Assembly: GCA_900316415.1 (NCBI GenBank)
Contig: ONCV01000004.1
Span: forward strand, 1 to 64,000
Length of the DNA stretch: 64,000 nucleotides
Direction: 5' to 3'
Source: an uncultured Eubacteriales bacterium
Lineage (GTDB): Bacteria > Bacillota > Clostridia > Christensenellales > Aristaeellaceae
The notes below the pieces were generated by a model, which was given only the letters and a program-made list of their open reading frames with translations, was not told where the DNA came from and did not search any database. The position numbers and the translations under genes are program-made. Position 1 is the stretch's first letter, and the number at the start of each line of letters is the position of its first letter. Below, piece after piece: positions 54,018 through 62,034 of the stretch.

Positions 54018-54723
54018 TTTAAAGAAAAGCTTTGAAGGACTCGAGGTCCTCAAGGGCGTGGATCTGGAGGTCCAAAAGGGGGAATGCGTCGTATTCATCG
54101 GCCCCTCCGGCTCCGGAAAATCCACCTTCCTGCGCTGCCTGAACCTGCTGGAGATTCCCACCGGCGGACAAATCATCTTCGACGGGGTCTCCATGACGGA
54201 TCCGAAGACGGACATCGACCGGATGCGCCAGCGGATGGGCATGGTGTTTCAGCATTTCAACCTGTTCCCGAACATGACGATTCTGCAGAACCTGACCCTT
54301 GCGCCGATCCGCACGGGGCACCTGAACCGGGCCCAGGCGGAGGAGAAGGCGCGGGAACTGCTGCACCGGGTGGGCCTGGAGGACAAGATCAGCAGCTATC
54401 CGGCCCAGCTTTCCGGCGGCCAGAAGCAGCGCGTGGCCATCGTGCGGGCGCTGTGCATGGACCCGGAGGTCATGCTCTTTGACGAGCCCACCTCCGCGCT
54501 GGATCCCGAAATGGTGGGCGAGGTGCTGGACGTGATGCGGGAGCTGGCAAAAAGCGGGATGACCATGGTCTGCGTGACCCATGAGATGGGATTCGCCCGC
54601 GAGGTGGCGGACCGGGTGCTCTTCCTGGACGACGGAAGAATTCTGGAGCAGGGAACGCCGGAGCAGATCTTCGGCCATCCCCGGGAGGCCCGCACCCAGG
54701 ACTTCCTGCGGAAGGTGCTGTAA
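54001..54723 (+). CDS. Amino acid ABC transporter ATPase
   Basis: A 240-residue ATPase of the GlnQ/ArtP/HisP group: Walker [26 protein letters not shown], signature [15 protein letters not shown], Walker [21 protein letters not shown], and H-loop [16 protein letters not shown]. It energises the permease encoded just before. The start is GTG at 54001 with GAGAGGAGG upstream, inside the permease gene. Likely substrate arginine, by the operators in front of the operon. Confidence 0.92.
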   Translation: MIVVHDLKKSFEGLEVLKGVDLEVQKGECVVFIGPSGSGKSTFLRCLNLLEIPTGGQIIFDGVSMTDPKTDIDRMRQRMGMVFQHFNLFPNMTILQNLTLAPIRTGHLNRAQAEEKARELLHRVGLEDKISSYPAQLSGGQKQRVAIVRALCMDPEVMLFDEPTSALDPEMVGEVLDVMRELAKSGMTMVCVTHEMGFAREVADRVLFLDDGRILEQGTPEQIFGHPREARTQDFLRKVL

Positions 54724-54745
54724 ATCAGGTTTCCGGAAAACAGAA

Positions 54746-54780
54746 GGCCCGGATCCGCGAAGACGGATCCGGGCCGTTTT
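54746..54780 (+). terminator. Terminator of the amino acid importer operon
   Basis: Perfect 12-bp stem (54746-54757 with 54764-54775) and a six-base loop, then GTTTT. The 305-bp gap up to 55029 holds only this and the next promoter. Confidence 0.85.
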
Positions 54781-54877
54781 GAAAGAAACCGGAACGCCTG
54801 CCGAACCGCGACGGGAAGCAGGCGCCGCCGGTCTGCTCCGCGGGGCGGCCCGGAAACGGCGAACCTCCGGAGACGGC

Positions 54878-54906
54878 TTGCTCATTTCGCGTTTCTGTGG
54901 TATAAA
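54878..54906 (+). promoter_or_regulatory. Promoter of the L,D-transpeptidase gene
   Basis: TTGCTC (54878-54883), 17-bp spacer, TATAAA (54901-54906). Confidence 0.65.
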
Positions 54907-55028
54907 CAGATAGCCTCCGGGAGAAACGAAAACGGGGGCGGCCCGGCGCGGGGAGGGAAGCTATCCCGCGCGGAACAGACATTTTCGAAGCGCCGGCTCT
55001 GCCGGCGCCCTTGCAGGGGAGAATCACC

Positions 55029-56315
55029 ATGATCAAAAAGGGAACAGCCCTGCTGCTGGCGGCGCTGATGCTGCTTTCCGCCGCGGCGCTGGGGGAGGAA
55101 GAGGACGGGGATCTCGAAATCGAGGAGATCATCGAGGAAGTGGTGCTGGACGATGAGGGCGGGGAGCACCCGCTTTCGGAGCAGAACGCGCCGGCTGCCG
55201 CCTCCGGGGAGTTTATCCCGTCCTACGGCAGCGCGTACGCGCCGCGGCCCGGGGAGCGGAATTACTGGACGCTGCCGATGGACATCACGGATGAGCAGGC
55301 CGTCTGGGAGATGCTGATGCAGCCGATCACCGTGGTGGACATCGGAAAGAAGAGCGGCGAGAAATCGCAGACCTATCTGTACCGGGAGCCGGACGAGGAG
55401 AGCCTGAAGATCGGCGTCGTGACCTGCGAATCCCAGGGCGTCCGCGTGCTGGAGACCCTGGACAGCGGCTGGTCTCTGGTGGAATGCTATTCCAGCTCCT
55501 TCCATGACACGAAGGTGGAGGCCTGGAACCTGCTGGTTTCCGGATACATCCGGACGGACTATCTGAAGCAGGTGACGCCGAATCCCTCCATGGGCATCGT
55601 CTGCGACAAGCTGACCCAGCGCCTGTATATCTTCCAGAACGGAAAGCTGCTGACCTCCCTCCTGTGCTCCACGGGCGTCGCCATGTGGAACGGATCGAAA
55701 TATCAGCCGTACAACGAGACCCGGTCCGGGGAATTCCTGCTGATGAGCAAGGTAGGAACCCTGGTGAGCGACCGGCTGTACTGCGACATGGCCATCCGGT
55801 TCAACAGCGGGGACATGATGCACGAGGTGCCCCATGTCAAGAACGCGGACGGAACGAAGAATTACGGCACGACGGAATTCAAGCTGGGAACCAAGTGCAG
55901 CCACGGATGTATCCGGGTGCAGCGGAACAGGACGCCGGAGGGCGTCAACATGGGCTGGATCTGGAGCCAGCTGAAGAGCGGAAGCAAGGTGAAGTTCGTC
56001 ATCTGGGAGGACTGGCAGGGCCGCCAGATCCCCGTCCCCGCGGCGGATACGCCCCTGTACTACAACCCGAACAAGGGCCAGTACTATCATCGCTCCTCCT
56101 TCTGCTACAGCGCGAAGCAGGTTACCTTCCAGCCTTTTGAATACGGCCAGCTGGAGGAGGAGCCCTTCGCGAAGCTGAAGGCCTGTCCCTTCTGCACCCC
56201 GGTCCGCCGGGAGGGAGAAATCGCGGAAATCAACGAGCGGTACGCCGCGGGCGGGGATCATGATGAGCTGCTGACCAGCTTGCGGGAAGGCTATTATGAA
56301 TACCTGAACCAGTAA
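55029..56315 (+). CDS. L,D-transpeptidase (YkuD) with SH3-like domain
   Basis: A 428-residue secreted enzyme. A signal peptide (1-~22) is followed by an acidic stretch (EEEDGDLEIEEIIEEVV) and linker, an SH3-like domain (~110-185), and the YkuD catalytic domain (~190-320) with KCSHGCIRVQ; catalytic Cys294 and its His are intact. A C-terminal region with a Cys pair (CPFC) resembles no known domain. YkuD enzymes form 3-3 crosslinks or attach proteins in peptidoglycan. ATG 55029 follows AGGGGAG. It converges with the M15 carboxypeptidase gene, which encodes a protein with a similar acidic leader. Confidence 0.88.
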   Translation: MIKKGTALLLAALMLLSAAALGEEEDGDLEIEEIIEEVVLDDEGGEHPLSEQNAPAAASGEFIPSYGSAYAPRPGERNYWTLPMDITDEQAVWEMLMQPITVVDIGKKSGEKSQTYLYREPDEESLKIGVVTCESQGVRVLETLDSGWSLVECYSSSFHDTKVEAWNLLVSGYIRTDYLKQVTPNPSMGIVCDKLTQRLYIFQNGKLLTSLLCSTGVAMWNGSKYQPYNETRSGEFLLMSKVGTLVSDRLYCDMAIRFNSGDMMHEVPHVKNADGTKNYGTTEFKLGTKCSHGCIRVQRNRTPEGVNMGWIWSQLKSGSKVKFVIWEDWQGRQIPVPAADTPLYYNPNKGQYYHRSSFCYSAKQVTFQPFEYGQLEEEPFAKLKACPFCTPVRREGEIAEINERYAAGGDHDELLTSLREGYYEYLNQ

Positions 56316-56338
56316 CCGGAAGAAATCCGGGGACGCAT

Positions 56339-56376
56339 AAAAGCGCCCGCCTCGCAGATGCGAAGCGGGCGCTTTT
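56339..56376. terminator. Bidirectional terminator between LDT and M15 genes
   Basis: AAAAGCGCCCGC/GCGGGCGCTTTT stem (56339-56350 with 56365-56376) enclosing a smaller CTCGC-type stem. Confidence 0.9.
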
Positions 56377-56414
56377 GAATGGAATGCCGGGAGTGCTTCC
56401 GCAGGGGAATGCCC

Positions 56415-57254
56415 CTACGGGTTGTCTTCGGAAGGCGTCTGCAGATAGGCCTGGACCCGTTCCGGATCGCCGCCCCGGTCGAGGAAGTCCTGGATGGCGG
56501 CCTGCAGCTCCGCGGTGAATTCCTCCAGGCACAGCCCGTTTTCCATGATGTAGGCGGCGACGGGGATGCCCACGTAGCGAAGATGCCAGGGCTCCGTGTT
56601 GATTTCGGTGTACTCCTGCTTTCCGTCCGGATAGCGGATGATGAAGCCGAATTCCTGGCAATGCTCCGCCATCCACTGGCATTCCGGCTCCTGCATCATC
56701 TTGTCGTTCATGGCCTTGTCGCGCCAGTTCTTCGGCACGACATCGCAGCCCAGCCCGGTTTGATGATCGCTGGCCCCGGGCATGGAGACCCATCCGTCAT
56801 CCTTCCCTTTGTTCTTCTTCAGCCGGTTGGTGTACATGGTCTTCTGCGTCCGGTAGGAGCGGTAGGCGCTTTTCAGATACATGGCGCGGAAACCGTCCAC
56901 CTCCCGCATGGCGGCGTTCATGTCGCACAGCGCCTGGGCGGCGTCCGCCCGCAGCAGCTGGCCTCCCTTCGGCTGCACGGCCCAGTAGATTCCGCCGCTC
57001 TTTGGCTTGCTGGGAACCTTGACCAGATCCGGCGGAACATAGTCGCTGTCCAGCAGATAATGCCTGTTGGCCAGCTGGATGTATTCCGGGTTCATATCCG
57101 CCAGGGCGACGGGAAAGGTCCATTCCACCTCCTCCCGGGATCCGTCGGCGGGCTCGATGAACTCCTCGATCAGCAGTTCATCGTCATCCTCCTCCGAAAG
57201 GCCCGGGCAGGGCAGGAGCAGAAGGGCGAGCAAAACAGCTCCAATCCGTTTCAT
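56415..57254 (-). CDS. Secreted M15 D,D-carboxypeptidase (VanY/DacB type)
   Basis: A 279-residue secreted peptidase. A signal peptide ([20 protein letters not shown]) and an acidic stretch (EEDDDELLIEEFIEPADG) precede the catalytic domain with SAYRSYRTQKTMY, the zinc ligands in SDHQTGLGCDV, and EPWHLRY near the C terminus. It trims the terminal D-Ala from peptidoglycan stems, making tetrapeptides that are donors for L,D-transpeptidases such as the convergent neighbour. ATG 57254 is five bases from GGAGA; the longer frame to 57290 has no RBS and would bury the signal peptide. Confidence 0.9.
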   Translation of the reverse strand: MKRIGAVLLALLLLPCPGLSEEDDDELLIEEFIEPADGSREEVEWTFPVALADMNPEYIQLANRHYLLDSDYVPPDLVKVPSKPKSGGIYWAVQPKGGQLLRADAAQALCDMNAAMREVDGFRAMYLKSAYRSYRTQKTMYTNRLKKNKGKDDGWVSMPGASDHQTGLGCDVVPKNWRDKAMNDKMMQEPECQWMAEHCQEFGFIIRYPDGKQEYTEINTEPWHLRYVGIPVAAYIMENGLCLEEFTAELQAAIQDFLDRGGDPERVQAYLQTPSEDNP

Positions 57255-57337
57255 GGGAATCTCCGTACCGGTGCGGCGCCGGCCATTCAAAGCGGAGGCA
57301 CGCCGCCTGATTGTGCGCTTCCGCAGGGCTTTCCGGG

Positions 57338-58225
57338 TCAGTTGCTGCGCAGATCTCCCCAGAAGAACAGGGCGACGGTTCCGGGACCGGTGTGCGCGCC
57401 GATGGTGGAGCCGATGGGGAAGAGCTGCACCTTGCCCTTCATTTTCGGGAATTTTGATTCCACCAGCGAGGCGACGGCCTGCGCGTCCTCCAGACAGTCG
57501 GAATAGGAGATAAAGACCTTGTCGGAATAATCATATCCGCCCCGGGCATGGGCCTCCATGCGGGCGACAATTTCCCGGATGACCTTCTTCTTGGTGCGGA
57601 CCTTGTCCCGGGGAATCAGCCTTCCCTGATAGTCCACATTCAGCAGGGGACAGATGTTCAGCATCCGGCCGAAGAAGCCGGCGGTCTTGGTGACCCGGCC
57701 GCCCCGGATATAGAAGGTCAGATCCGAGGAGAAGAACCAGTGGTGCACGTACAGCTTGTGATCCTCCGCGTACCGGTACAGATCCTTCAGGGACAGCCCC
57801 TGATCCCGCAGCTCCGCCAGCCGGTCGATCAGCAGCCCGTAACCGGAGGAGGCGGCCAGGGAATCCACCACGTAGATTTCCCGGTCCGGGTATTCCTTCC
57901 GCAGCGCTTCGGCCGCGGACCGGGCGGAATTGATCGTTCCGGAAATGCCGGAGGAAAGCGTCAGGTGCAGGATGTCCTGTCCCTTTTCCAGAAAGGGGCG
58001 CCAGAAATCCATGTATTCCGTCATATTGATCTGGCTGGTGCGGGATTCCTCGCCGGCCAGCATCCGCTGATAGAAGGTGTGCGGATCCATGGATGCCCAG
58101 AGGTCATCGGGATACTGCTCTCCGCCCAGTTCATAGTGAAAGCAGACATAGGGAACCCGGATCTTTTCCAGGTATTCGTGGCTCAGATCCGCGGTGGAGG
58201 AGGTTGTCAGAACATATTTGGACAT
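57338..58225 (-). CDS. DegV family fatty-acid-binding protein
   Basis: A 295-residue DegV protein (STADLSHEYLEKIRVPYVCFHY, LTLSSGISGTINSARSAAEAL, YVVDSLAASSGYGLLI, YIRGGRVTKTAGFFG, HTGPGTVALFF). DegV proteins bind a fatty acid and, as FakB subunits, present it to the FakA kinase for phosphorylation. FakA is not in the window. The gene has its own promoter at 58275-58303 and is divergent from birA. Confidence 0.9.
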   Translation of the reverse strand: MSKYVLTTSSTADLSHEYLEKIRVPYVCFHYELGGEQYPDDLWASMDPHTFYQRMLAGEESRTSQINMTEYMDFWRPFLEKGQDILHLTLSSGISGTINSARSAAEALRKEYPDREIYVVDSLAASSGYGLLIDRLAELRDQGLSLKDLYRYAEDHKLYVHHWFFSSDLTFYIRGGRVTKTAGFFGRMLNICPLLNVDYQGRLIPRDKVRTKKKVIREIVARMEAHARGGYDYSDKVFISYSDCLEDAQAVASLVESKFPKMKGKVQLFPIGSTIGAHTGPGTVALFFWGDLRSN

Positions 58226-58274
58226 GCTTCATTCGCCTTTCTGCGTGCTTCCGTTTCCGAAGCCGGCAAAAGCA

Positions 58275-58303
58275 AATATACTCCATTTGACGCGCCGGCG
58301 CAA
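58275..58303 (-). promoter_or_regulatory. Promoter of the DegV gene
   Basis: On the minus strand: TTGCGC (58303-58298), 17-bp spacer, TATATT (58280-58275). Confidence 0.55.
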
Positions 58304-58478
58304 GTGCGTTTTTCCTCCGGAGCAGCGGCCGGATACCGGCTCCGCCCGGCGCCGCACCGGGATGCGGGCCCGGGAAAGGGCTCCTGCGGGGGGAAACGCG
58401 TGTCCGTCCCGGTGTCCGGATAGACGGAAAAACTTGTCAGATTTTGCAATTTCTGCTCAAAAATTGTACGTTTTTTCC

Positions 58479-58507
58479 TTGTATTCAGTGTACAAAATGA
58501 ATATAAT
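58479..58507 (+). promoter_or_regulatory. Promoter of birA
   Basis: TTGTAT (58479-58484), 17-bp spacer, perfect TATAAT (58502-58507), 51 bp before the ATG. Confidence 0.75.
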
Positions 58508-58558
58508 CAAGGAGAAGGCGCGCACGCTGCGCCTTCCCGGACGGACGAGGAGGAGACG

Positions 58559-59563
58559 ATGACAAAGGAAAGGGTTTTGGAAGCGCTGCGGAACCGTCAG
58601 GACCAGTATGTGTCCGGGGCCGCGCTGGCGGAGAGCCTCCACGTGAGCAGGACGGCGGTCTGGAAGGCAGTGGAGCAGCTGCGGCGGGAAGGGTACCCCA
58701 TTGAGTCCCTTCCGCGAATGGGCCACCGGCTTTCCTCCCGGAGCGATGTGCTGTCGGAGTTTGGAATCCGGCAGTATCTCTCCGATCCCGGGATCCGGGT
58801 GCAGGTCTTCGACAGCATCACCTCCACCAACACCGTTCTCAAGCAGATGGCCGCGGAGGATGCCCCGGAGGGAACGGCGCTCGTGGCCGCGGAACAGACG
58901 GCCGGGAGGGGACGAATGGGCCGCAGCTTCTATTCCCCGAAGGGGAGCGGGCTGTATCTGAGCCTGCTGCTTCGCCCGGAACGGACGCCGCGTGAGTCCA
59001 CGAGGCTGACGGCCTGCGCGGCGGTGGCGGTGGCGGAGGCCATGGAGGAAATTGCGAAGGTTTCCCCGGAGATTAAATGGGTCAACGACCTGCTGGTTCG
59101 GGGAAAGAAGGTCTGCGGAATCCTGACCGAGGCGGGGCTGGATTTTGAAACGGGACGGATGAGCTACGTCATCGTGGGAATCGGAATCAATCTGCGCCGT
59201 CCGGAGAGGGATTTTCCGGAGGAGCTGAGAGGGATCGCCGGCCCGGCCTTCGGGAGCCGGGAGATCCCGGACGTGCGGAACCGGCTGGCGGCCGGGGTGC
59301 TGAACCGGCTGATGAAATACGCGCGGGATCCCGAAGCGGATTCCATCTGGCAGAAATACCGGGATCGGCTGATGGTGCTGGGAAAGCAAGTGCTGGTGCT
59401 GTCTCCGGGACAGGAGCCGGTGCAGGCCACGGCGCTGGACCTGGAGCGGGACTATGCGCTGCGGGTCCGGCTGGCGAACGGGGAGGAGCAGATTCTCCGA
59501 TCCGGCGAGATCAGCATTCGCGTTCCGGAAGCAGCGGATGGAAACCTCCGGAAAAGGACTTAA
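58559..59563 (+). CDS. birA: Biotin-protein ligase / biotin operon repressor BirA
   Basis: A 334-residue two-domain BirA. The N-terminal winged helix (RVLEALRNRQDQYVSGAALAESLHVSRTAVWKAVEQLRREGYPI) gives DNA binding; the catalytic part has the adenylate motif EQTAGRGRMGRSF, KWVNDLLVRGKKVCGILTE and YVIVGIGINL, and a C-terminal SH3-like domain follows. It biotinylates carboxylases/decarboxylases and represses biotin genes. bioY just downstream carries a matching operator. ATG 58559 lies after GACGAGGAGGAGACG. Confidence 0.95.
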   Translation: MTKERVLEALRNRQDQYVSGAALAESLHVSRTAVWKAVEQLRREGYPIESLPRMGHRLSSRSDVLSEFGIRQYLSDPGIRVQVFDSITSTNTVLKQMAAEDAPEGTALVAAEQTAGRGRMGRSFYSPKGSGLYLSLLLRPERTPRESTRLTACAAVAVAEAMEEIAKVSPEIKWVNDLLVRGKKVCGILTEAGLDFETGRMSYVIVGIGINLRRPERDFPEELRGIAGPAFGSREIPDVRNRLAAGVLNRLMKYARDPEADSIWQKYRDRLMVLGKQVLVLSPGQEPVQATALDLERDYALRVRLANGEEQILRSGEISIRVPEAADGNLRKRT

Positions 59564-59565
59564 AC

Positions 59566-59593
59566 GTCAACCTGTACATAAGTAGCAGTTGAC
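59566..59593 (+). promoter_or_regulatory. Probable BirA operator in front of bioY
   Basis: Inverted repeat GTCAAC (59566-59571), 16-bp gap, GTTGAC (59588-59593). The right half covers the -35 TTGACA of the bioY promoter. Paired GTTAAC/GTCAAC-type half-sites are the known form of BirA operators in Firmicutes, and the site lies between birA and bioY. Repression by biotinyl-AMP-BirA is inferred. Confidence 0.65.
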
Positions 59594-59617
59594 AAACGAA
59601 CCTCCCCGTGCTATGCT
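59589..59617 (+). promoter_or_regulatory. Promoter of bioY
   Basis: TTGACA (59589-59594), 17-bp spacer, TATGCT (59612-59617) with an extended TGC. It is 28 bp before the start codon. Confidence 0.85.
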
Positions 59618-59645
59618 TCCCGAGGCAGAAAGGGGAGGATGTGAC

Positions 59646-60185
59646 TTGACCCGGTTTTCAACGAAGGAAACAGTTTATACGGCGCTGGGAATCGCGCTGA
59701 TCGCGGTTTGTTCCTGGATTTCGATTCCCCTGACGGTTCCATTCACCCTGCAGACCTTCGCGGTCTGCCTGGTGACGGCGCTGCTGGGCCTGAAGATGGG
59801 GATCAGCGCGGTGGCGGGCTATATCCTGCTGGCGGCGGTCGGCGTTCCCGTGCTCTCGGGTTTCCGGGGCGGGATCGGCGCGCTGATGGGCGCGACCGGC
59901 GGCTATGTGGTCGGATTTCTGTTCACCGCCCTGACGGTGGGGCTGGCGATCCGGAAGGGGGGAAGATCCCTTCCGGTGCTGCTGGGGTCCATGACGATCG
60001 GGATCCTGATCTGCTATGCCTTCGGAACCGCCTGGTTCATGGCGGTCTATGCCCGGAAGTCCGGTCCGATCGGACTGGGATCGGCGCTGAGCCTGTGCGT
60101 GCTGCCGTATCTGATTCCGGACGGCCTGAAGGTTCTGCTGGCTACCGGGCTGACCCGGAGGCTGCGGCCCCTGATTTTCAGATAA
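59646..60185 (+). CDS. bioY: BioY biotin transporter substrate component
   Basis: A 179-residue BioY with about six membrane segments. The motifs FTLQTFAVCLVTALLGLKMG, PVLSGFRGGIGALMGATGGYVVGF and a polar C-terminal turn match the family. It is the S-component of an ECF transporter, using the shared EcfAAT module (not in the window). The start is TTG at 59646 with GGGGAGGA seven bases upstream; the open frame upstream would start before the transcription start. Repression by BirA is likely through the operator at 59566. Confidence 0.9.
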   Translation: MTRFSTKETVYTALGIALIAVCSWISIPLTVPFTLQTFAVCLVTALLGLKMGISAVAGYILLAAVGVPVLSGFRGGIGALMGATGGYVVGFLFTALTVGLAIRKGGRSLPVLLGSMTIGILICYAFGTAWFMAVYARKSGPIGLGSALSLCVLPYLIPDGLKVLLATGLTRRLRPLIFR

Positions 60186-60214
60186 TTCCCGGGAAGGAAG
60201 GAAAACGCTTTTTG

Positions 60215-60237
60215 GCGGCGCCGCGGCGCCGCTTTTT
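60215..60237 (+). terminator. Terminator after bioY
   Basis: GCGGCG/CGCCGC stem (60215-60220 with 60227-60232), loop CCGCGG, then T5. Confidence 0.8.
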
Positions 60238-60240
60238 CAG

Positions 60241-60269
60241 TTGACACCGGGGGGAATTCTTTCTACAAT
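60241..60269 (+). promoter_or_regulatory. Promoter of the pectinesterase gene
   Basis: Perfect TTGACA (60241-60246), 17-bp spacer, TACAAT (60264-60269), four bases after the bioY terminator. Confidence 0.88.
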
Positions 60270-60327
60270 ATCCGGGAAAGCCAAGACGGGAAAGCCAGGA
60301 CGGGAGAGGGAACGGAGGACAGAAGCC

Positions 60328-62034
60328 ATGTATATCGTCGCGCAGGATGGCACCGGGCATTTTACCGGCCTTCAGGAGGCCATGGACGGCATTCCGGAAA
60401 GCGGAAGGACGCCCGTGCTGGTGCTGGTGAAGAAGGGCGTATACCGCGAGAAGGTCGTGGTCTGGAAAAACAATGTGCGAATCGTCGGGGAGGACCGGGA
60501 CGAAACGGTGCTGACCTGGAACGGATGCGCGAAGGATACGTATGAAAACGGGGAGGAGAAGGGAACCTTCCTGTCTTCCACCCTGATGATCACCGGGCAC
60601 AATGTGGAAGTGGAGAACCTGACCATCCGCAATGATGCCGGGGATGGCCGGGACGTGGGCCAGGCCGTCGCGGTCTACGCCGCGGGGGACCGGGGCGTGT
60701 GGCGCAACTGCCGGCTGATCGCGCATCAGGATACGCTGTTCTGCGGGCCCCTGCGGATTCCCAACGTCATCGAGGACGTCGGCTTCCGCCGGGGGAACGC
60801 GGAGGCGGTTTCCCGGGTGGAGGACGGGCATCTGAGCTGGAGCCGCCAGTATTTTGAGGACTGCTATATCGAAGGGGATGTGGATTTTATCTTCGGCAGC
60901 TACCGCTGCTGGTTTGAGCGCTGCACCCTGTTCATGGGCACCCGGGGCGGATGGTATACCGCCGCGAATACCCATGCCGACCAGCCCTATGGCATGGTGT
61001 TTCATCGCTGCCGCCTGACCGGAGCCTGCGAGCCCGGGAAGGCCATGCTGGGAAGGCCCTGGCGCGCCCATGCCCGGACCGTGTTCCTGGAATGCGACAT
61101 GGATGAGCACGTGGCCCCGGAGGGCTTCGCCGACTGGGACGAAATCCGGGTCGTGACGGAGCGGTACGGCGAATGGCGCACCATGGGGGCCCGGGCGGAT
61201 CAGTTCCCCCGGCATCCCGCCCAGACCCGGATGACGGACGAGGACGCCGCGGTGATCACGCTGCCGGCGGTGCTGGGCGGATGGGACGGATGGCGGCCGG
61301 ACTGGCGGACGCCGACCTGGTTCCTCTGCGGCGATTCCACCATGGCGACCTACGGCCCGGACCGGGCTCCGATGACCGGATGGGGACAGCCGCTGCAGAG
61401 CCTGGTTCCGGAATCCGTTTTTGTGCAAAATGAGGCGATTGCCGGCAGATCCAGCAAGAGCTTTGTGGATCAGCAGCGGCTGAGCCACATTGAAAGCTGC
61501 CTCCGCCCGGGGGATACGCTGGTCGTTTGCTTTGCCCACAACGACGAAAAAAAAGATGACCCGCTGCGCTTCACCACGGCCCGGGGCACCTTTCCGAAAT
61601 ATCTGGGACTGTATATCGATGCGGCCCGGAGCCACGGCGCGGAACCCATTCTGGTTACGGCCATCGCCCGGGGGCTGTTTGACGGGGACGGAAAGCCGAT
61701 TCCCGCCCATGGGGACTATCCGCAGGCCATGAAGGACCTGGCCGCGGAGCGGGGCGTCCGGCTGATCGATCTGGAAGCTGCCACGATGGAGATGCTGCGG
61801 CAGGCCGGCCCGGAGGGGGCGAAGGGAATCTTCTGCCATGTGCCCGCGGGCCATCCCAACTATCCGGAGGGACGCGAGGACAACAGCCATCTGCAGCCCC
61901 ACGGCGCGATCCGGATTGCCCGGGCCTTCCTGGAACTGATGGCGGGGAAGACCGTGGAAGCATCGCAGAGCGGCTCCGCCGCGGATTCCGAAAGCCTGGA
62001 CCGGATGATTTCGCGGGAGGATGAGATCCTTTAA
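60328..62034 (+). CDS. Pectinesterase fused to a rhamnogalacturonan acetylesterase-like domain
   Basis: A 568-residue two-domain esterase. The CE8 pectin methylesterase beta-helix (~1-310) has GQAVAVYAAGDRGVWRNCRL with HQDTLFCG, EGDVDFIFGSY and LGRPWRAHARTVF; both catalytic Asp residues are in place. The second domain (~330-550) is a CE12/SGNH acetylesterase: GDSTMATYG (Ser337), FAHND, and the Asp-His pair in EDNSHLQPHGA. Together they would remove methyl and acetyl groups from pectin or rhamnogalacturonan fragments. There is no signal peptide, so the protein is probably cytoplasmic and acts on imported oligosaccharides, feeding uxaB-uxaA. ATG 60328 follows CGGAGGAC. Confidence 0.9.
   Translation: MYIVAQDGTGHFTGLQEAMDGIPESGRTPVLVLVKKGVYREKVVVWKNNVRIVGEDRDETVLTWNGCAKDTYENGEEKGTFLSSTLMITGHNVEVENLTIRNDAGDGRDVGQAVAVYAAGDRGVWRNCRLIAHQDTLFCGPLRIPNVIEDVGFRRGNAEAVSRVEDGHLSWSRQYFEDCYIEGDVDFIFGSYRCWFERCTLFMGTRGGWYTAANTHADQPYGMVFHRCRLTGACEPGKAMLGRPWRAHARTVFLECDMDEHVAPEGFADWDEIRVVTERYGEWRTMGARADQFPRHPAQTRMTDEDAAVITLPAVLGGWDGWRPDWRTPTWFLCGDSTMATYGPDRAPMTGWGQPLQSLVPESVFVQNEAIAGRSSKSFVDQQRLSHIESCLRPGDTLVVCFAHNDEKKDDPLRFTTARGTFPKYLGLYIDAARSHGAEPILVTAIARGLFDGDGKPIPAHGDYPQAMKDLAAERGVRLIDLEAATMEMLRQAGPEGAKGIFCHVPAGHPNYPEGREDNSHLQPHGAIRIARAFLELMAGKTVEASQSGSAADSESLDRMISREDEIL

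Larger units (their letters stand above)
58226..58558. other. Intergenic region between degV and birA
   Basis: About 333 bp without a gene. It holds the degV promoter (minus), the birA promoter (58479-58507), and an AT-rich segment with two inverted repeats: CAATTT/AAATTG (58447-58452 with 58461-58466) and TTGTAC/GTACAA (58464-58469 with 58490-58495). The second half of the latter lies within the spacer of the birA promoter and so could be an operator. No other structure was seen. Confidence 0.5.

Noticed and set aside
60241..60327. N-terminal extension of the pectinesterase from 60241
   Set aside because: It would start on the promoter -35; no RBS, no signal peptide is gained.
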